Part shown: in pieces, positions 27,312 through 37,470 of the stretch | Layout of the letters: each line of letters begins with the position of its first letter | How positions within the stretch are numbered: the first letter of the stretch is position 1 | Source: VAZQ01 sp963702695 | GTDB lineage: Bacteria; Pseudomonadota; Alphaproteobacteria; Rhizobiales; Xanthobacteraceae | NCBI GenBank assembly: GCA_963702695.1 | Contig: CAVPDS010000003.1 | Location: forward strand, 186,001 to 250,000 | Direction of reading: 5' to 3' | Length of the DNA: 64,000 nucleotides | Notes under the pieces: generated by a model | The model's input: only the letters and a program-made list of their open reading frames with translations | What the model was told of the DNA's origin: nothing | Databases searched by the model: none | Made by a program: the position numbers and the translations under genes

Positions 27312-28867
27312 TCCAAGGCGCCACCAGCGCCACGCTGGCTGGGGCATTTCCGGAATTAAAGCAGGGCGACACCTTGTTGTTCGAGGAAGTGATGGGACCG
27401 CTCAGCGGCAAGCTCGGCGACGCCGATGCCGGCCATCGCCACGTCGTGCGGCTGACCACGGCAGGGCCGCCATCGAAGGATCTGCTGACCGGCGCCGACG
27501 TCACCGAAGTTGCCTGGGGCAAGGACGATGCGCTTCCTTTCACGCTGTGCATTTCTAGCATCACCGACGAGGCGCATGGTTCGCAGATGCTGACCGACGT
27601 GAGTGTAGCGCGGGGCAATCTTGTACTTGTCGATCACGGACAGACAATTGCCGCCGAATCGCTCGGCGTGATGCCGGAGCCGACCCTCTTCCTGGCGCCA
27701 TCCTGCAGCGCCGATCACTGCGCACCGCCGGCGCCGGTGCCGATCCCTGTGCGCTTCCGGCCGACTTTGGCGCAGGGTCCTCTGACGCAAGCCGCAACCG
27801 TCACATTGCCTTCTGCGAGCGGCGGTACGCCGATCGTGCTGCCTTTCGATCCGAATGCGGCGGCCGTCGACGCGATGGACTGGGATATGCGAGGCGTCAA
27901 TCCGCAACTTACCCTCACTTCAACGTTGAACGCCGATACCAAGACCTGGCAACCGCAGCGCACGCTGCTCAACAGCGCCGACACCGCCACCGATTTCGTG
28001 ATTGAAGTGGACGACGACGGTCTCGCGCATCTGCGCTTCGGCGATAGCTCGCACGGAATGCGGCCGGCTACCGGCACAGCGTTCTCTGCCGGTTACCGCA
28101 TCGGCAACGGCACGGCCGGCAATGCCGGCGCAGAATCCATCGTGCATATCGTGGCGTCGGGCGCCGACATCGCCGCGGTGACCGGCGTGCGAAATCCACT
28201 GCCGGCGGCAGGTGGTGTCGACCCCGAAGCGGAGGCCGACGTCCGTCGCAACGCGCCGCAAGCGTTCCGCACGCAGGAACGCGCCGTCACGCCCGAGGAC
28301 TATGCGGCGGTTTCGGAACGCTATGCCGGCGTATCGCGCGCAGCGGCGACGCTGCGCTGGACCGGGAGCTGGTACACCGTCTTCATCACCATTGACCCGG
28401 AGGCTGGGATCGATTCAGTTCCGCTGAAAGCCGGACTCGCAGATTTCGTCGACGCCTATCGCATGGCCGGTCACGATCTGGAATTCAATGATCCGGTCTA
28501 TGTCCCGCTCGAAATCGACATGCATGTTTGTGTCGCGCCGGATTATTTCCGCAGCGATGTGAAGGCCGAATTGCTCGACGTGTTCAGCAACCGCCTGTTG
28601 CCGGACGGGCGCAAGGGCATTTTCTATCCGGACAATTTCACCTTCGGACAGACAGTCTATTTGAGCCCGCTCTATGCCACAGCGCATTCGGTGCCGGGCG
28701 TGCAGTCGGTGCAGATCACGACGTTCCAGCGTCAGGGCATCGACGATTCCAGCTACCTCGCCGCGGGCGAATTTCCCCTCAGCCGGCTGCAAATCGCGGT
28801 TCTCGACAATGATCCTAACTTTCCTGAGCGCGGCGTGATCAAGCTTGATCTCAACGGCGGGAAGTAA
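27272..28867 (+). CDS. Baseplate J-type wedge (Afp11-like), C-terminal part of a broken gene
   Basis: A 531-residue ORF starting at an internal ATG (MSFYTWSDQRCC). The content is clearly the remainder of the preceding wedge: a GDTLLFEEVMGP barrel segment, HLRFGDSSHGMRPATGT, and the baseplate-J core AAGGVDPEAEADVRRNAPQ followed by RAVTPEDYAAVSERYAGVSR. In related machines the two pieces form one protein. There is no ribosome site of note before 27272, so independent translation may be weak unless coupled to the upstream frame, which ends 40 bp downstream of this ATG. No further frame damage is seen. Confidence 0.8.
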   Translation: MSFYTWSDQRCCLIQGATSATLAGAFPELKQGDTLLFEEVMGPLSGKLGDADAGHRHVVRLTTAGPPSKDLLTGADVTEVAWGKDDALPFTLCISSITDEAHGSQMLTDVSVARGNLVLVDHGQTIAAESLGVMPEPTLFLAPSCSADHCAPPAPVPIPVRFRPTLAQGPLTQAATVTLPSASGGTPIVLPFDPNAAAVDAMDWDMRGVNPQLTLTSTLNADTKTWQPQRTLLNSADTATDFVIEVDDDGLAHLRFGDSSHGMRPATGTAFSAGYRIGNGTAGNAGAESIVHIVASGADIAAVTGVRNPLPAAGGVDPEAEADVRRNAPQAFRTQERAVTPEDYAAVSERYAGVSRAAATLRWTGSWYTVFITIDPEAGIDSVPLKAGLADFVDAYRMAGHDLEFNDPVYVPLEIDMHVCVAPDYFRSDVKAELLDVFSNRLLPDGRKGIFYPDNFTFGQTVYLSPLYATAHSVPGVQSVQITTFQRQGIDDSSYLAAGEFPLSRLQIAVLDNDPNFPERGVIKLDLNGGK

Positions 28868-31627
28868 GTGATGGATATGAACGCCTGCAACTGCTGTACC
28901 GGGATCACGGCCGAGACGCCGGTCGGGAAATTCAATCGCCCCGGATTGCCGGCGATTGCCTATCGCGCCGGCGCCTATGCCGGTTTCAAGGCGAGCCTCC
29001 TGGCGCGCCTATCCAGCAGTGATTTCCCTGCGCTGGCGGCGCTCACGACGCGCAGCGACGACGACTACACCATCGCGCTGTGCGATGCCCTCGCGGTGCT
29101 CGGCGACGTGCTGACCTTCTATCAGGAGCGCATCGCCAACGAGAGTTATTTGCGCACCGCAATCGAGCGAATTTCCATCGTCGAGCTGGCGCGGCTGATC
29201 GGCTACCGTCCGTCGCCTGGCGTGGCGGCCAGCACCTGGCTTGCCTTCACCCTGCAGGCGGCGCCCGGCCAGCCGGCAATGGCCTCGCAGCCATCGGTCA
29301 TTTCCGTCGGCACGCGGGTGCAGAGCACGCCAGATCCTGGTCAGACGCCGCAAACCTTCGAAACCATTGCTGCGATCACCGGCCGTGTGGAGTGGAATGC
29401 GATTGCCGCGCAGACCACGGTGCCGATACGGGAGTTCAACGGCCTCAAAGATCTCTATGTTGCCGGCGTCGCCACGCAGCTCCAGCCCGGCGACGCCATC
29501 GCCATCGTCGGTACCGAGCGCACCACCAGCGCGGCCAGCGAGCGCTGGGACGTGCGCTGGGTGGAGACCGTCACCACCGATACGACGCGCAATCTCACCA
29601 GGCTGACGTGGTCCAAGCCGCTCGGCGGGGTGTGGAGTCTCGCTTCGACGCAGGGCACGCAGATTTTTGCCTTTCGCCAGCGCGCCGCGCTCTTCGGCAA
29701 CAATGCGCCCGATCCGCGGCTGATGAACATTACCGACACCGACGTGGTGTCCAATAAAAAATGGGTTGGTTACAGCATCGACACCACGGGCACCAAGCTC
29801 GACCTCGACAGCACCTATCCGAAGATCGTGGCCCAAAGCTGGATCGCGCTGGCGGGCGGCTACGATCCTGGTGGCGCGCTGGAAGGCTATGTCGAACTTT
29901 ACGGCGTCACGGCAGCCACGCAACTCTCTCGCACGAATTTCGGACTGAGCGGCAAGATCACACGGCTCAGCCTCGATAGTACCTCCAATCTGAGCAAGTT
30001 CGACCTGCAAAACACGCAGGTCCTGGCGCAGAGCGAATTGTTGACGCTCGCGGCTAAGCCGCTGCTTTATCCGGTTTATGGCAATGCGCTGGAGTTGTCG
30101 CCGTCGCAGGCAGGCCTCGCCCCAAGCCAGGCGATCGCGATCAGCGGGAAGTTGCAGCGCGTGGTCATCGGACCCGACGCCACGGGCATCAGCTTCGACA
30201 ACCCTGCGCGCAAAGCGCGAGCCGGCGATAGCTTCATCGTGCTGAGGGCGCCGGAGCAGATGGTGGGCGGCGCGCCGCAGGCGCTGACGCCGGAGCAACT
30301 CGATCCGCTGCAGCTTCCGTCCGGAACGCTTATCTGGCATTTGCAAGATCGTGACGGAACCACCGTGGCTGTAACGGCGCCGGCGGCGGCGCTCCAGTTG
30401 CAATCCGCGCTTGCGACCGATCTTCTCGTCAGCGAAGTGGGTGTCATCGTCGCCGGCGCCGATGGCGTGACCAGCGACATCGACACGACGACGGTGACCC
30501 TTACCGCGCCGCTCGCCAACTGTTACGACCGCGCCACCGTGACAGCGAACGCCAATGTCGCGCCCGCCACGCACGGCCTGACCGTCAGCCAGGTCGGTGG
30601 CGGCGGCAATGCGGCGGTGCCCAACCAGAGCTTCGCGTTGAAGCAGTCACCGCTGACCTACGTGCTTGATCCCAGCAATCCCGACGGGCGAAGCGCCACA
30701 CTGACCGCGCGCGTCAACGGCGTGCAATGGCATGAAGACTCGACGCTATACGGTGCGGTCGCGAGCGATCATGTCTATCAGCTCAGCCAGGACAATGACG
30801 GTGTCACCACGGTGCAATTCGGTGACGGCGTCAACGGCGCGCGGCTCCCGACCGGTCAGAACAACGTGACCTTCAGCTATCGACAGGGGTTGGGCACGGT
30901 GGGCAACCTGCGCGGCGGACAGCTCAGCATGCTGCTGACGCGGCCGCTGGGCGTGACGGGCGTGACCAATCCGGCGTCGGCTACGGGCGGACAGGACCCG
31001 GAAACACTCGACGACGCGCGCGGCAATGCGCCGTTGCAGGTTCTCACGCTCGGCCGCGTCGTCTCGACCGAGGACTATGCGGATTTTGCCCGTACCTTTG
31101 CCGGGATCGCCAAGGCAATTTCAGTCTGGATCAATGACGGACTGGCGCGCGGCATTTACGTCACCATCGCGGGTCCGAACGGCGGGACCTTTGCAGCAGA
31201 CGATCCGACGCCGGTCGCACTCAGCGCATCGTTGCGCCGTTTCGGCGATGCGCTGCTGCCATTGTCCGTGCAGTCCTATCGTGCCGCGACCTTCATGCTG
31301 AAGGCGCGCGTCAAGGTTTCGGAGGACTACGACGCCGATGCCGTGCTGGCCGCGGTCGAAGGCACTTTGCGTTCTGCCTATGCGTTCGCGAACCGCGATT
31401 TCGGTGAGCCCGTCAGCATCGACGATGTCTATGCGACAATCCAGAGCGTCCCCGGCGTCGTTGCCTCCAACATTCTCGCGCTCTACCGCAGTGATACCGG
31501 GCCGTCAGCCAGCGAGCCGCAGCCGCGCCTGCTGGCGGCCATGCCCCAGATACAGGGCGCCACCGTTAGCGCGGCGGAGTTGCTGACGCTGGATTCCGCG
31601 CCGCTCGATCTGGGGGCGATGACATGA
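28868..31627 (+). CDS. Baseplate J-type wedge protein (Afp12-like)
   Basis: A 919-residue putative baseplate assembly protein, intact. The N-terminus (LAVLGDVLTFYQERIANESY and ERISIVELARLIGYRPSPGV) and the late GVTTVQFGDGVNGARLPTGQ and VVSTEDYADFARTFAGIAKA segments are characteristic of J-type wedges. Wedges link the hub to the sheath and trigger contraction. The GTG at 28868 directly follows the previous stop; ATG at 28871 is an equal choice. It overlaps the next gene by 4 bp. Confidence 0.88.
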   Translation: MMDMNACNCCTGITAETPVGKFNRPGLPAIAYRAGAYAGFKASLLARLSSSDFPALAALTTRSDDDYTIALCDALAVLGDVLTFYQERIANESYLRTAIERISIVELARLIGYRPSPGVAASTWLAFTLQAAPGQPAMASQPSVISVGTRVQSTPDPGQTPQTFETIAAITGRVEWNAIAAQTTVPIREFNGLKDLYVAGVATQLQPGDAIAIVGTERTTSAASERWDVRWVETVTTDTTRNLTRLTWSKPLGGVWSLASTQGTQIFAFRQRAALFGNNAPDPRLMNITDTDVVSNKKWVGYSIDTTGTKLDLDSTYPKIVAQSWIALAGGYDPGGALEGYVELYGVTAATQLSRTNFGLSGKITRLSLDSTSNLSKFDLQNTQVLAQSELLTLAAKPLLYPVYGNALELSPSQAGLAPSQAIAISGKLQRVVIGPDATGISFDNPARKARAGDSFIVLRAPEQMVGGAPQALTPEQLDPLQLPSGTLIWHLQDRDGTTVAVTAPAAALQLQSALATDLLVSEVGVIVAGADGVTSDIDTTTVTLTAPLANCYDRATVTANANVAPATHGLTVSQVGGGGNAAVPNQSFALKQSPLTYVLDPSNPDGRSATLTARVNGVQWHEDSTLYGAVASDHVYQLSQDNDGVTTVQFGDGVNGARLPTGQNNVTFSYRQGLGTVGNLRGGQLSMLLTRPLGVTGVTNPASATGGQDPETLDDARGNAPLQVLTLGRVVSTEDYADFARTFAGIAKAISVWINDGLARGIYVTIAGPNGGTFAADDPTPVALSASLRRFGDALLPLSVQSYRAATFMLKARVKVSEDYDADAVLAAVEGTLRSAYAFANRDFGEPVSIDDVYATIQSVPGVVASNILALYRSDTGPSASEPQPRLLAAMPQIQGATVSAAELLTLDSAPLDLGAMT

Positions 31628-33807
31628 GCTTCGATCCACAGGCGTTGTTCAATCTGCTGCCGGCGATCCTGCGCATCCGGGATTCGGCGCAGACCTCGGT
31701 GTCGCCCGGCTTGTTGCTGCCAAGCGAGCGCGCGGCGCTGGCCGATCTCGAGGCCAAGATTGCCGCTTCGATTCCGCTGAGCGCAGCCGAGCAGCAGCAG
31801 TTCACCCAGTTGCAGCAGCGCGCCTTAGCGGGCCCGCACGCCAGCCTGCTGGCGGTGTTTGCGGAGCAGTTCGCGCTCCTCCAGGAAGATATCGATCAGC
31901 TCTACGACGATCAATTCATCGAGACCTGCGCCAACTGGGTCGTCCCCTATATCGGCGATCTGATCGGCTACCGCACGCTGAACGGCGTCGCGCCCGAGGT
32001 CGCGAGCCCGAGGGCCGAAGTGGCTCACACCATCGCCTATCGCCGCCGCAAGGGCACAATCACGATGCTCGAGCAACTGGCGCGTGATGTCACCGATTGG
32101 AACGCCACGGCCGTCGAATATTTCCAGCGCCTCATCGTCACGCAATACATGAATCATATCCGGCCGCAATGCCTGGCATCGCCGGACTTTCGCCGATGGG
32201 AGCCGTTGGAGCGCGAGGGCACGGCCTTCGATTCCATCATGCGCACGGTCGATGTGCGGCGGATCGCCAGCGGCCGCGGACGTTACAACATCCCGAATAT
32301 CGGACTCGTTCTCTGGCGGCTCGACGCCTTTCCGCTCAGCCGCTCGCCGGCCGTGCGCGTAGATGCGCAACGCTGGCGCTTCCATCCGCTGGACATCGAC
32401 CAGCCGCTTTACACCCGGCCCGCGACCATCGGCGATGTCACGCATCTTTCGACGCCGCTGAATGTGCCCGAACCCATTAGCCGCCGGGTACTGGATGCGC
32501 GCCTTTCTGACTATTACACCGGCCCGGACAATGCGCAGAAGAGCCTGCGGCTGTATGTCGGCGAACCTGGCAGCCTTGCGCCGATTGCGCCGGACGCAAT
32601 CTGCGTCTGCGATCTATCCGACGATGGGGCAGGCTGGGCTCATTTGCCGCCGACCGGGAAATACGCCGTCGATCCGGTGCTGGGCCGCATCGGTCTGCCG
32701 CCGGCCCTGCCTGCCGACACGCAGGTCGAAGTAGATTTCCATTACGGCTTCAGCGCTGAGATGGGCGGGGGTGAGTACGAGCGCGCGGCCTCCTTTGCCG
32801 ATGCGGCCACGCCGCCGCAGACGCTGCTGGTGCCCGACAATTTCCCGACCGTTGCCGCTGCGCTTACGGCGCTGGGCGGGGCAGGCGTGGTCGAGATCAC
32901 GAACAGCGGACGCTACGAGGAAACGCTTTCGATTGCGGCTTCGGCGAATGCCGCGGTCGAGCTGCGCGCAGCGGATACGCAGCGGCCGACACTGGTGCTT
33001 GGCGGTCCGCTCACGCTCTCGGGCGGCGCCGGATCGACGGTGCGGCTGAACGGCCTCCTGATCGCGGGACAGCCGGTGCAGGTGACAACCGCGGCGGGGA
33101 ACCAGCTTGCCGCTCTGGACATCCGCCACTGCACGCTGGTGCCGGGGCTGACGCTCGCGACGGACAGTACACCCGTTTCGCCCAATGCGCCGAGTCTGAT
33201 CGCTGACTTGCCAGAACTTGCTGTCACCATCGATCACGCCATCATAGGCGGTGTGCGTGCGCATCCCGAAGCGACTATGGCCGCCGCCGACAGCATTATA
33301 GACGCGGTCGCTGTCGATGGCGTCGCCTACAGCAATGTCGACGGCAAAAGCGCGGGCGGCGCGCTACAACTGATCGCCTGCACGGTGATCGGGAAAATAA
33401 ATGCGCTGAAACTGCCGCTGGTTAGCAACTCGATCCTGCTGGCGCGGCTGGCGACGGGCGATGGCTGGACCGCACCCGTGCTCGCCGCGCGGCGGCAGGA
33501 AGGCTGCATCCGCTTCAGCTACGTGCCGGCCGGCGCGCGCGTGCCGCGGCGCTATCAGTGCCTGCCTGAATCGGCAGCATCGCCGACGCTGGCGCTGCCG
33601 CGCTTCATGACGCTGCGTTACGGCTTCGCTGCCTATGCGCAACTCGCGACCAGCGCGGGTGCCAGCCTGCAAAACGGCGCCGACGATCAGGGGCAGCCGG
33701 GAGCGTTCCATTCACTTTATCAGCCGCAGCGCCAGACCGATCTGACGGTGCGGCTGAATGAATATCTGCGGACCAGCCTGGACGCGGGAATTTTCTACGA
33801 CAGCTAG
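31624..33807 (+). CDS. Tail protein I (gpI)-like wedge with beta-helix extension
   Basis: A 727-residue protein. The first 300 residues resemble the gpI-type wedge: LFNLLPAILRIRDSAQ, DQFIETCANWVVPYIGDLIG and RRKGTITMLEQLARDVT. From about residue 390 it turns into repetitive short beta strands (LLVPDNFPTVAAALTAL, then VRLNGLLIAGQ) suggestive of a right-handed beta-helix. The gpI family links baseplate and tail fibres, and the beta-helix may support the fibre encoded next. ATGA overlap with the previous gene. Confidence 0.8.
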   Translation: MSFDPQALFNLLPAILRIRDSAQTSVSPGLLLPSERAALADLEAKIAASIPLSAAEQQQFTQLQQRALAGPHASLLAVFAEQFALLQEDIDQLYDDQFIETCANWVVPYIGDLIGYRTLNGVAPEVASPRAEVAHTIAYRRRKGTITMLEQLARDVTDWNATAVEYFQRLIVTQYMNHIRPQCLASPDFRRWEPLEREGTAFDSIMRTVDVRRIASGRGRYNIPNIGLVLWRLDAFPLSRSPAVRVDAQRWRFHPLDIDQPLYTRPATIGDVTHLSTPLNVPEPISRRVLDARLSDYYTGPDNAQKSLRLYVGEPGSLAPIAPDAICVCDLSDDGAGWAHLPPTGKYAVDPVLGRIGLPPALPADTQVEVDFHYGFSAEMGGGEYERAASFADAATPPQTLLVPDNFPTVAAALTALGGAGVVEITNSGRYEETLSIAASANAAVELRAADTQRPTLVLGGPLTLSGGAGSTVRLNGLLIAGQPVQVTTAAGNQLAALDIRHCTLVPGLTLATDSTPVSPNAPSLIADLPELAVTIDHAIIGGVRAHPEATMAAADSIIDAVAVDGVAYSNVDGKSAGGALQLIACTVIGKINALKLPLVSNSILLARLATGDGWTAPVLAARRQEGCIRFSYVPAGARVPRRYQCLPESAASPTLALPRFMTLRYGFAAYAQLATSAGASLQNGADDQGQPGAFHSLYQPQRQTDLTVRLNEYLRTSLDAGIFYDS

Positions 33808-33832
33808 GACCCAGCAGCGGAAGAGGCGTGCC

Positions 33833-36800
33833 ATGAGTGGTGATTACAGCCGGTTCGGGTTCGACCCACGCAGCGATTACAAGGGCGTGCTGTTGCAGCA
33901 GGGCAGGCCGCTGACCGATCGCGACTGGAACGATCAGGTCATAATGACGGGCCGCCGAATCCAGGCCGGCACCTATGACACGTTGGGCCAGGCGGTAGTG
34001 CCATCGACCACACCGAACGGCTTTCTGCTGTCATTCGATGGCGCGGGCCGTCTGCAGATCAGCCGCGGACGTATGTATGTTGATGGCTTGCTCGTGGAAA
34101 ATCACGGCAACGGCAAAGCCGCTTGGGATCCCGCGCTTGCCGAAACCTATGGCGCCGATCCAGTGCCGTACAAGGCAATCCCACCGGCGACGAATGGGCA
34201 GCCCTATTTGCCCAATCCGTCCGATCTGCCCGCCTCTGGCGGCCCGTATGTCGCCTTTCTTGATGTCTGGCAGCGCGAAGTCACGCAATTCGAGGACCCG
34301 AACCTGGTGGAGCCCGCGCTGGGTGTCGACACGACGACGCGTCTGCAGACTGTCTGGCAGGTGAAACTGCTGGGCGATGTCGGCGCCGGCGTCACCTGCG
34401 CCACGCCGCCCGATCAGCTCAAGGGGTGGACGGATCTGATCGCACCCTCCGCCGGACGCCTTACCACAGTGACGGGCGATGTGGCGGGGCAGGTCAATCC
34501 CTGCATCATTCCGCCGACTGCCGGCTATACCGGACTCGAAAACCAGCTCTATCGCGTCGAGATTGATCAGGGCGGCGCGCTGGGCACGGCCACCTTCAAA
34601 TGGTCGCGCGACAACGCATCGATAACCGCGCGGGTCAACCGGATCATCGACCCCAGGCATGTCGTCGTGGACAGCGTCGGCAAAGACGACGTGCTGCGTT
34701 TCTCCGACGGCGACTGGATCGAGATCACCGACGACTGGCGGGAGTTGAACGGCCAACCGGGCGAAATGCGCAAAATCACGGTGGGCGACGGGGTGAACGA
34801 TGCGACGCGTACCATCACCCTAGACCAACCAATTACGGCGGGCCTCTTTCCCGCTGACGCCAGCGGCAATACGGACCCGACCCGACACACCCGTATCCGC
34901 CGCTGGGATCAGCAGGGCAAGGTTCTCGACAAGGACGGTAACGTCTACGTCGATTTGGACGCGGGCACGGCCGGCGTTATCACCACGGCGGTCGGCACGT
35001 CGCTTTTGCTGGAAAACGGCATCCTGGTGACATTCAGCCTCGATCCGGCGGGCGGTATGTTTCATTCCGGCGATTACTGGGTGTTCGCGGCCCGCGCCAG
35101 CAATGGCACGATCGAAATCCTCAATGCCGCACCACCGCGAGGTATTCATCATCACTACGCCAAGCTCGCCGTCATCACTTTTCCGGATACGATCGCAAAT
35201 TGCCGCATTCCGTGGCCGCCAACGCAAGGCGCGGGCGATTGCGCCTGCACTCGCTGCGTGACGCCCGAGGGCCATGCCGACGGCAGCTATACCTTGCAGA
35301 AAGCGATCGACGAGGTGATCGGGAATGGCGGCACGGTTTGCTTACATGAAGGCAAATACCGGTTGGACGCGCCGCTGAAGATTCAGAAAGCCCAGTCGCT
35401 GCACGTCAAAGGGCAGGGAACCGCAACCGTGCTGGAGGCCGTGGGCGGCGCATTCGTAATCTCTGCCAGCAACGATGTTTCGTTGAGCGATTTTGCGATC
35501 GAAGGTCGCACAGTGCCGGAAAATGGAGCGATTGCGGTGGCCACGACAACCGGTCTGCGACTCGATCGGCTGACCGTCACTCTTCAGGTCGATGGCACGA
35601 CGGCCACGGCGATCGGGCTCTTGGTCCTGCCGATCGAGGCTGCGGTGCGCGATTGCAGCATTACTGCGCCGGTCGGCATCGGCAATAGCGGCAGACAAGC
35701 GGGAAGCAGCGACACCACAAGGCTGAACACCGAGGCTGGCGCAAAGCTGGCGAAGGACGGGGGTGCCCTGCACCTTGTCGTGGAAGACAATGTTTTTGTC
35801 ACGAGCGGTGGTGGTGTGATCCTCCAGGAGGGTGCGCTGCCCGAAAGCAATGTACTGGTCCGGAGCAACAGTTTCTCGCTCTGCTCCCAAATAGGGATCG
35901 GCATCCTGGCCACGGGCAAACCAGCCGTCGCGGCCGAGATTGCGGGCAACCGGCTTGCCGTCACGGGAACAGGCATTGTTGCGGGCATCCCCAGCCTTCG
36001 CATCACCGGCAACGATATCGTGTTTTCCGGTGAGAAGGCGAACCAGCACGAGGGCGTGATGCTCAGGCCTTTGGATCAGCCGCCGGATTGCCAGATCATC
36101 GGTAACCGGATTTCCGGATTCGGCGGAGGCGGCATCATGGCTTATGCGCCGCTGTCGGCAGCCATAATCAAACAGAACGAAATCAGCCAATGCGGCGCTG
36201 GTATCGTACTTTCGCTGGACGGCGATGCACGCAGCGGCGCAATCTCGGTGGAAAACAACCAGATCGAGACCGTGGAGCCGCCCTCGACCGCGGCTGCGAA
36301 AGCCGCGGTCGCCGCCGGCATCTGGATCGCGAATGCCGATTCCGCGCAGGTGGCCGGGAACTTTCTAAAAGGTATCGGCACGACCATGCGCGACGCGCGT
36401 TCCCGCATCGGCATCCTGGTCGCGGCGGGCGATCGGGTTTGTGTGGCGAGCAACGAAGTGACCGATGTGGGGCCGGTGGGCGAGTTCGTCGGACCGTCGG
36501 TGGGCATCCTCGTGCGTCGGTGCACGGGCGGGCTTGCGATCAGCGACAATCTGGTGCGGCGCTTCTCGCCTTCGGTGACGACGGATGACGACAATTCCGA
36601 CTGGATGGCGCTCGTGGTGACGGACTCAACCGACGCAGACAAGAATCCGATTCTCATTTTTAATAATGCAGATTTCAGCCGTCTCGATCAGGCCTTTGTG
36701 CTCGACAAGAGCGTCGCGGTCACAGAGATCGACAAGCTCCTGGTGCTGAAGACAACTGCCGCACAGGTCAAGATGGAAACAGTGTCGGTTCAGGCAGCCG

Positions 36801-37231
36801 CCGCGCCGGTCAAGGCGGAAGAGGTGACCGTTCAGCCAGCCGCGGCGCCGGTCAAATCCGATCAGGCTGCTTCGGGAGCACAGGCGGTGGCTGTCGTCAG
36901 CAGCGTGGCGATCCGAGGCAATCATCTGGAAGGGCACGGCCGTTCCCCCGTGGCTTTGGTGGCGAGCGGAGCGGATTGCGTCTTCAGCGAAAACCATTGC
37001 GTTCTGGCCACTCCCGATAGCCAGCGTGCAAGTGGCGCCGACGTGATGATCGCCGGCCGAATCGTCGCGGCGGCCAACAACCGCATTGCCGGCGGGCGCA
37101 TCGCACTGGATATCCGCCCGCAGTCGGAGAAATGTTTCAGCGTACTCGGAAACCTCACACTTGGTATTATAATCATTGGCGGCAATGCATTGGCTGATCC
37201 CTGGAAACCGCTGAACATAATAGGAGTTTAA
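33833..37231 (+). CDS. DUF6519/right-handed beta-helix fibre-like protein
   Basis: The frame is open from 33758, but the ATG at 33833 has AGAGGCG upstream and starts the conserved text MSGDYSRFGFDPRSDYKGVL typical of DUF6519 proteins. Length is 1132 residues. The first 480 residues form the DUF6519 part (VLLQQGRPLTDRDWNDQV, FKWSRDNAS). From about 480 on, many short repeats resemble a pectate-lyase-like beta-helix. A low-complexity insert with repeated VQAAAAPVK units lies at about 970-1010. As the last gene of the operon it is a good candidate for the fibre or receptor-binding component, but such DUF6519 proteins have no proven role. Confidence 0.75.
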   Translation: MSGDYSRFGFDPRSDYKGVLLQQGRPLTDRDWNDQVIMTGRRIQAGTYDTLGQAVVPSTTPNGFLLSFDGAGRLQISRGRMYVDGLLVENHGNGKAAWDPALAETYGADPVPYKAIPPATNGQPYLPNPSDLPASGGPYVAFLDVWQREVTQFEDPNLVEPALGVDTTTRLQTVWQVKLLGDVGAGVTCATPPDQLKGWTDLIAPSAGRLTTVTGDVAGQVNPCIIPPTAGYTGLENQLYRVEIDQGGALGTATFKWSRDNASITARVNRIIDPRHVVVDSVGKDDVLRFSDGDWIEITDDWRELNGQPGEMRKITVGDGVNDATRTITLDQPITAGLFPADASGNTDPTRHTRIRRWDQQGKVLDKDGNVYVDLDAGTAGVITTAVGTSLLLENGILVTFSLDPAGGMFHSGDYWVFAARASNGTIEILNAAPPRGIHHHYAKLAVITFPDTIANCRIPWPPTQGAGDCACTRCVTPEGHADGSYTLQKAIDEVIGNGGTVCLHEGKYRLDAPLKIQKAQSLHVKGQGTATVLEAVGGAFVISASNDVSLSDFAIEGRTVPENGAIAVATTTGLRLDRLTVTLQVDGTTATAIGLLVLPIEAAVRDCSITAPVGIGNSGRQAGSSDTTRLNTEAGAKLAKDGGALHLVVEDNVFVTSGGGVILQEGALPESNVLVRSNSFSLCSQIGIGILATGKPAVAAEIAGNRLAVTGTGIVAGIPSLRITGNDIVFSGEKANQHEGVMLRPLDQPPDCQIIGNRISGFGGGGIMAYAPLSAAIIKQNEISQCGAGIVLSLDGDARSGAISVENNQIETVEPPSTAAAKAAVAAGIWIANADSAQVAGNFLKGIGTTMRDARSRIGILVAAGDRVCVASNEVTDVGPVGEFVGPSVGILVRRCTGGLAISDNLVRRFSPSVTTDDDNSDWMALVVTDSTDADKNPILIFNNADFSRLDQAFVLDKSVAVTEIDKLLVLKTTAAQVKMETVSVQAAAAPVKAEEVTVQPAAAPVKSDQAASGAQAVAVVSSVAIRGNHLEGHGRSPVALVASGADCVFSENHCVLATPDSQRASGADVMIAGRIVAAANNRIAGGRIALDIRPQSEKCFSVLGNLTLGIIIIGGNALADPWKPLNIIGV

Positions 37232-37248
37232 CGCACAGCCATTTTGCC

Positions 37249-37470
37249 GACGCAGACGAACTTCACCGCCTTTATCGCGAGTGGCGAGTGAACGATCGGC
37301 CTCTGCTCAACGGCATCTTCTGGCGACTTATAGCGCCGAGCACCGTGAGCCGGCATTCCAGCGCGCTACGGGTCCGTGAACCAGCTCCAATGACTGGCGC
37401 AAGGCCGGCCGTTGGGATCGACTTCCGGACGCGGCATCGAAGGCCGGTGACGCGAGGAGCTACGCGATCG
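37249..37470 (+). pseudogene. IS5-type transposase fragment, degenerate
   Basis: In shifting plus-strand frames I read VNDRPLLNGIFWRL, then RRAP-stop-AGIPARYGSVNQ, then NDWRKAGRWDRLPDA. These match, in order, the LNGIFW, SGAPWRDLPxRYG and RWRKAGxWD blocks of IS5-family transposase N-termini. Frameshifts and stops make it non-functional, and no inverted repeats are visible. It lies directly after the last eCIS gene. Confidence 0.6.
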
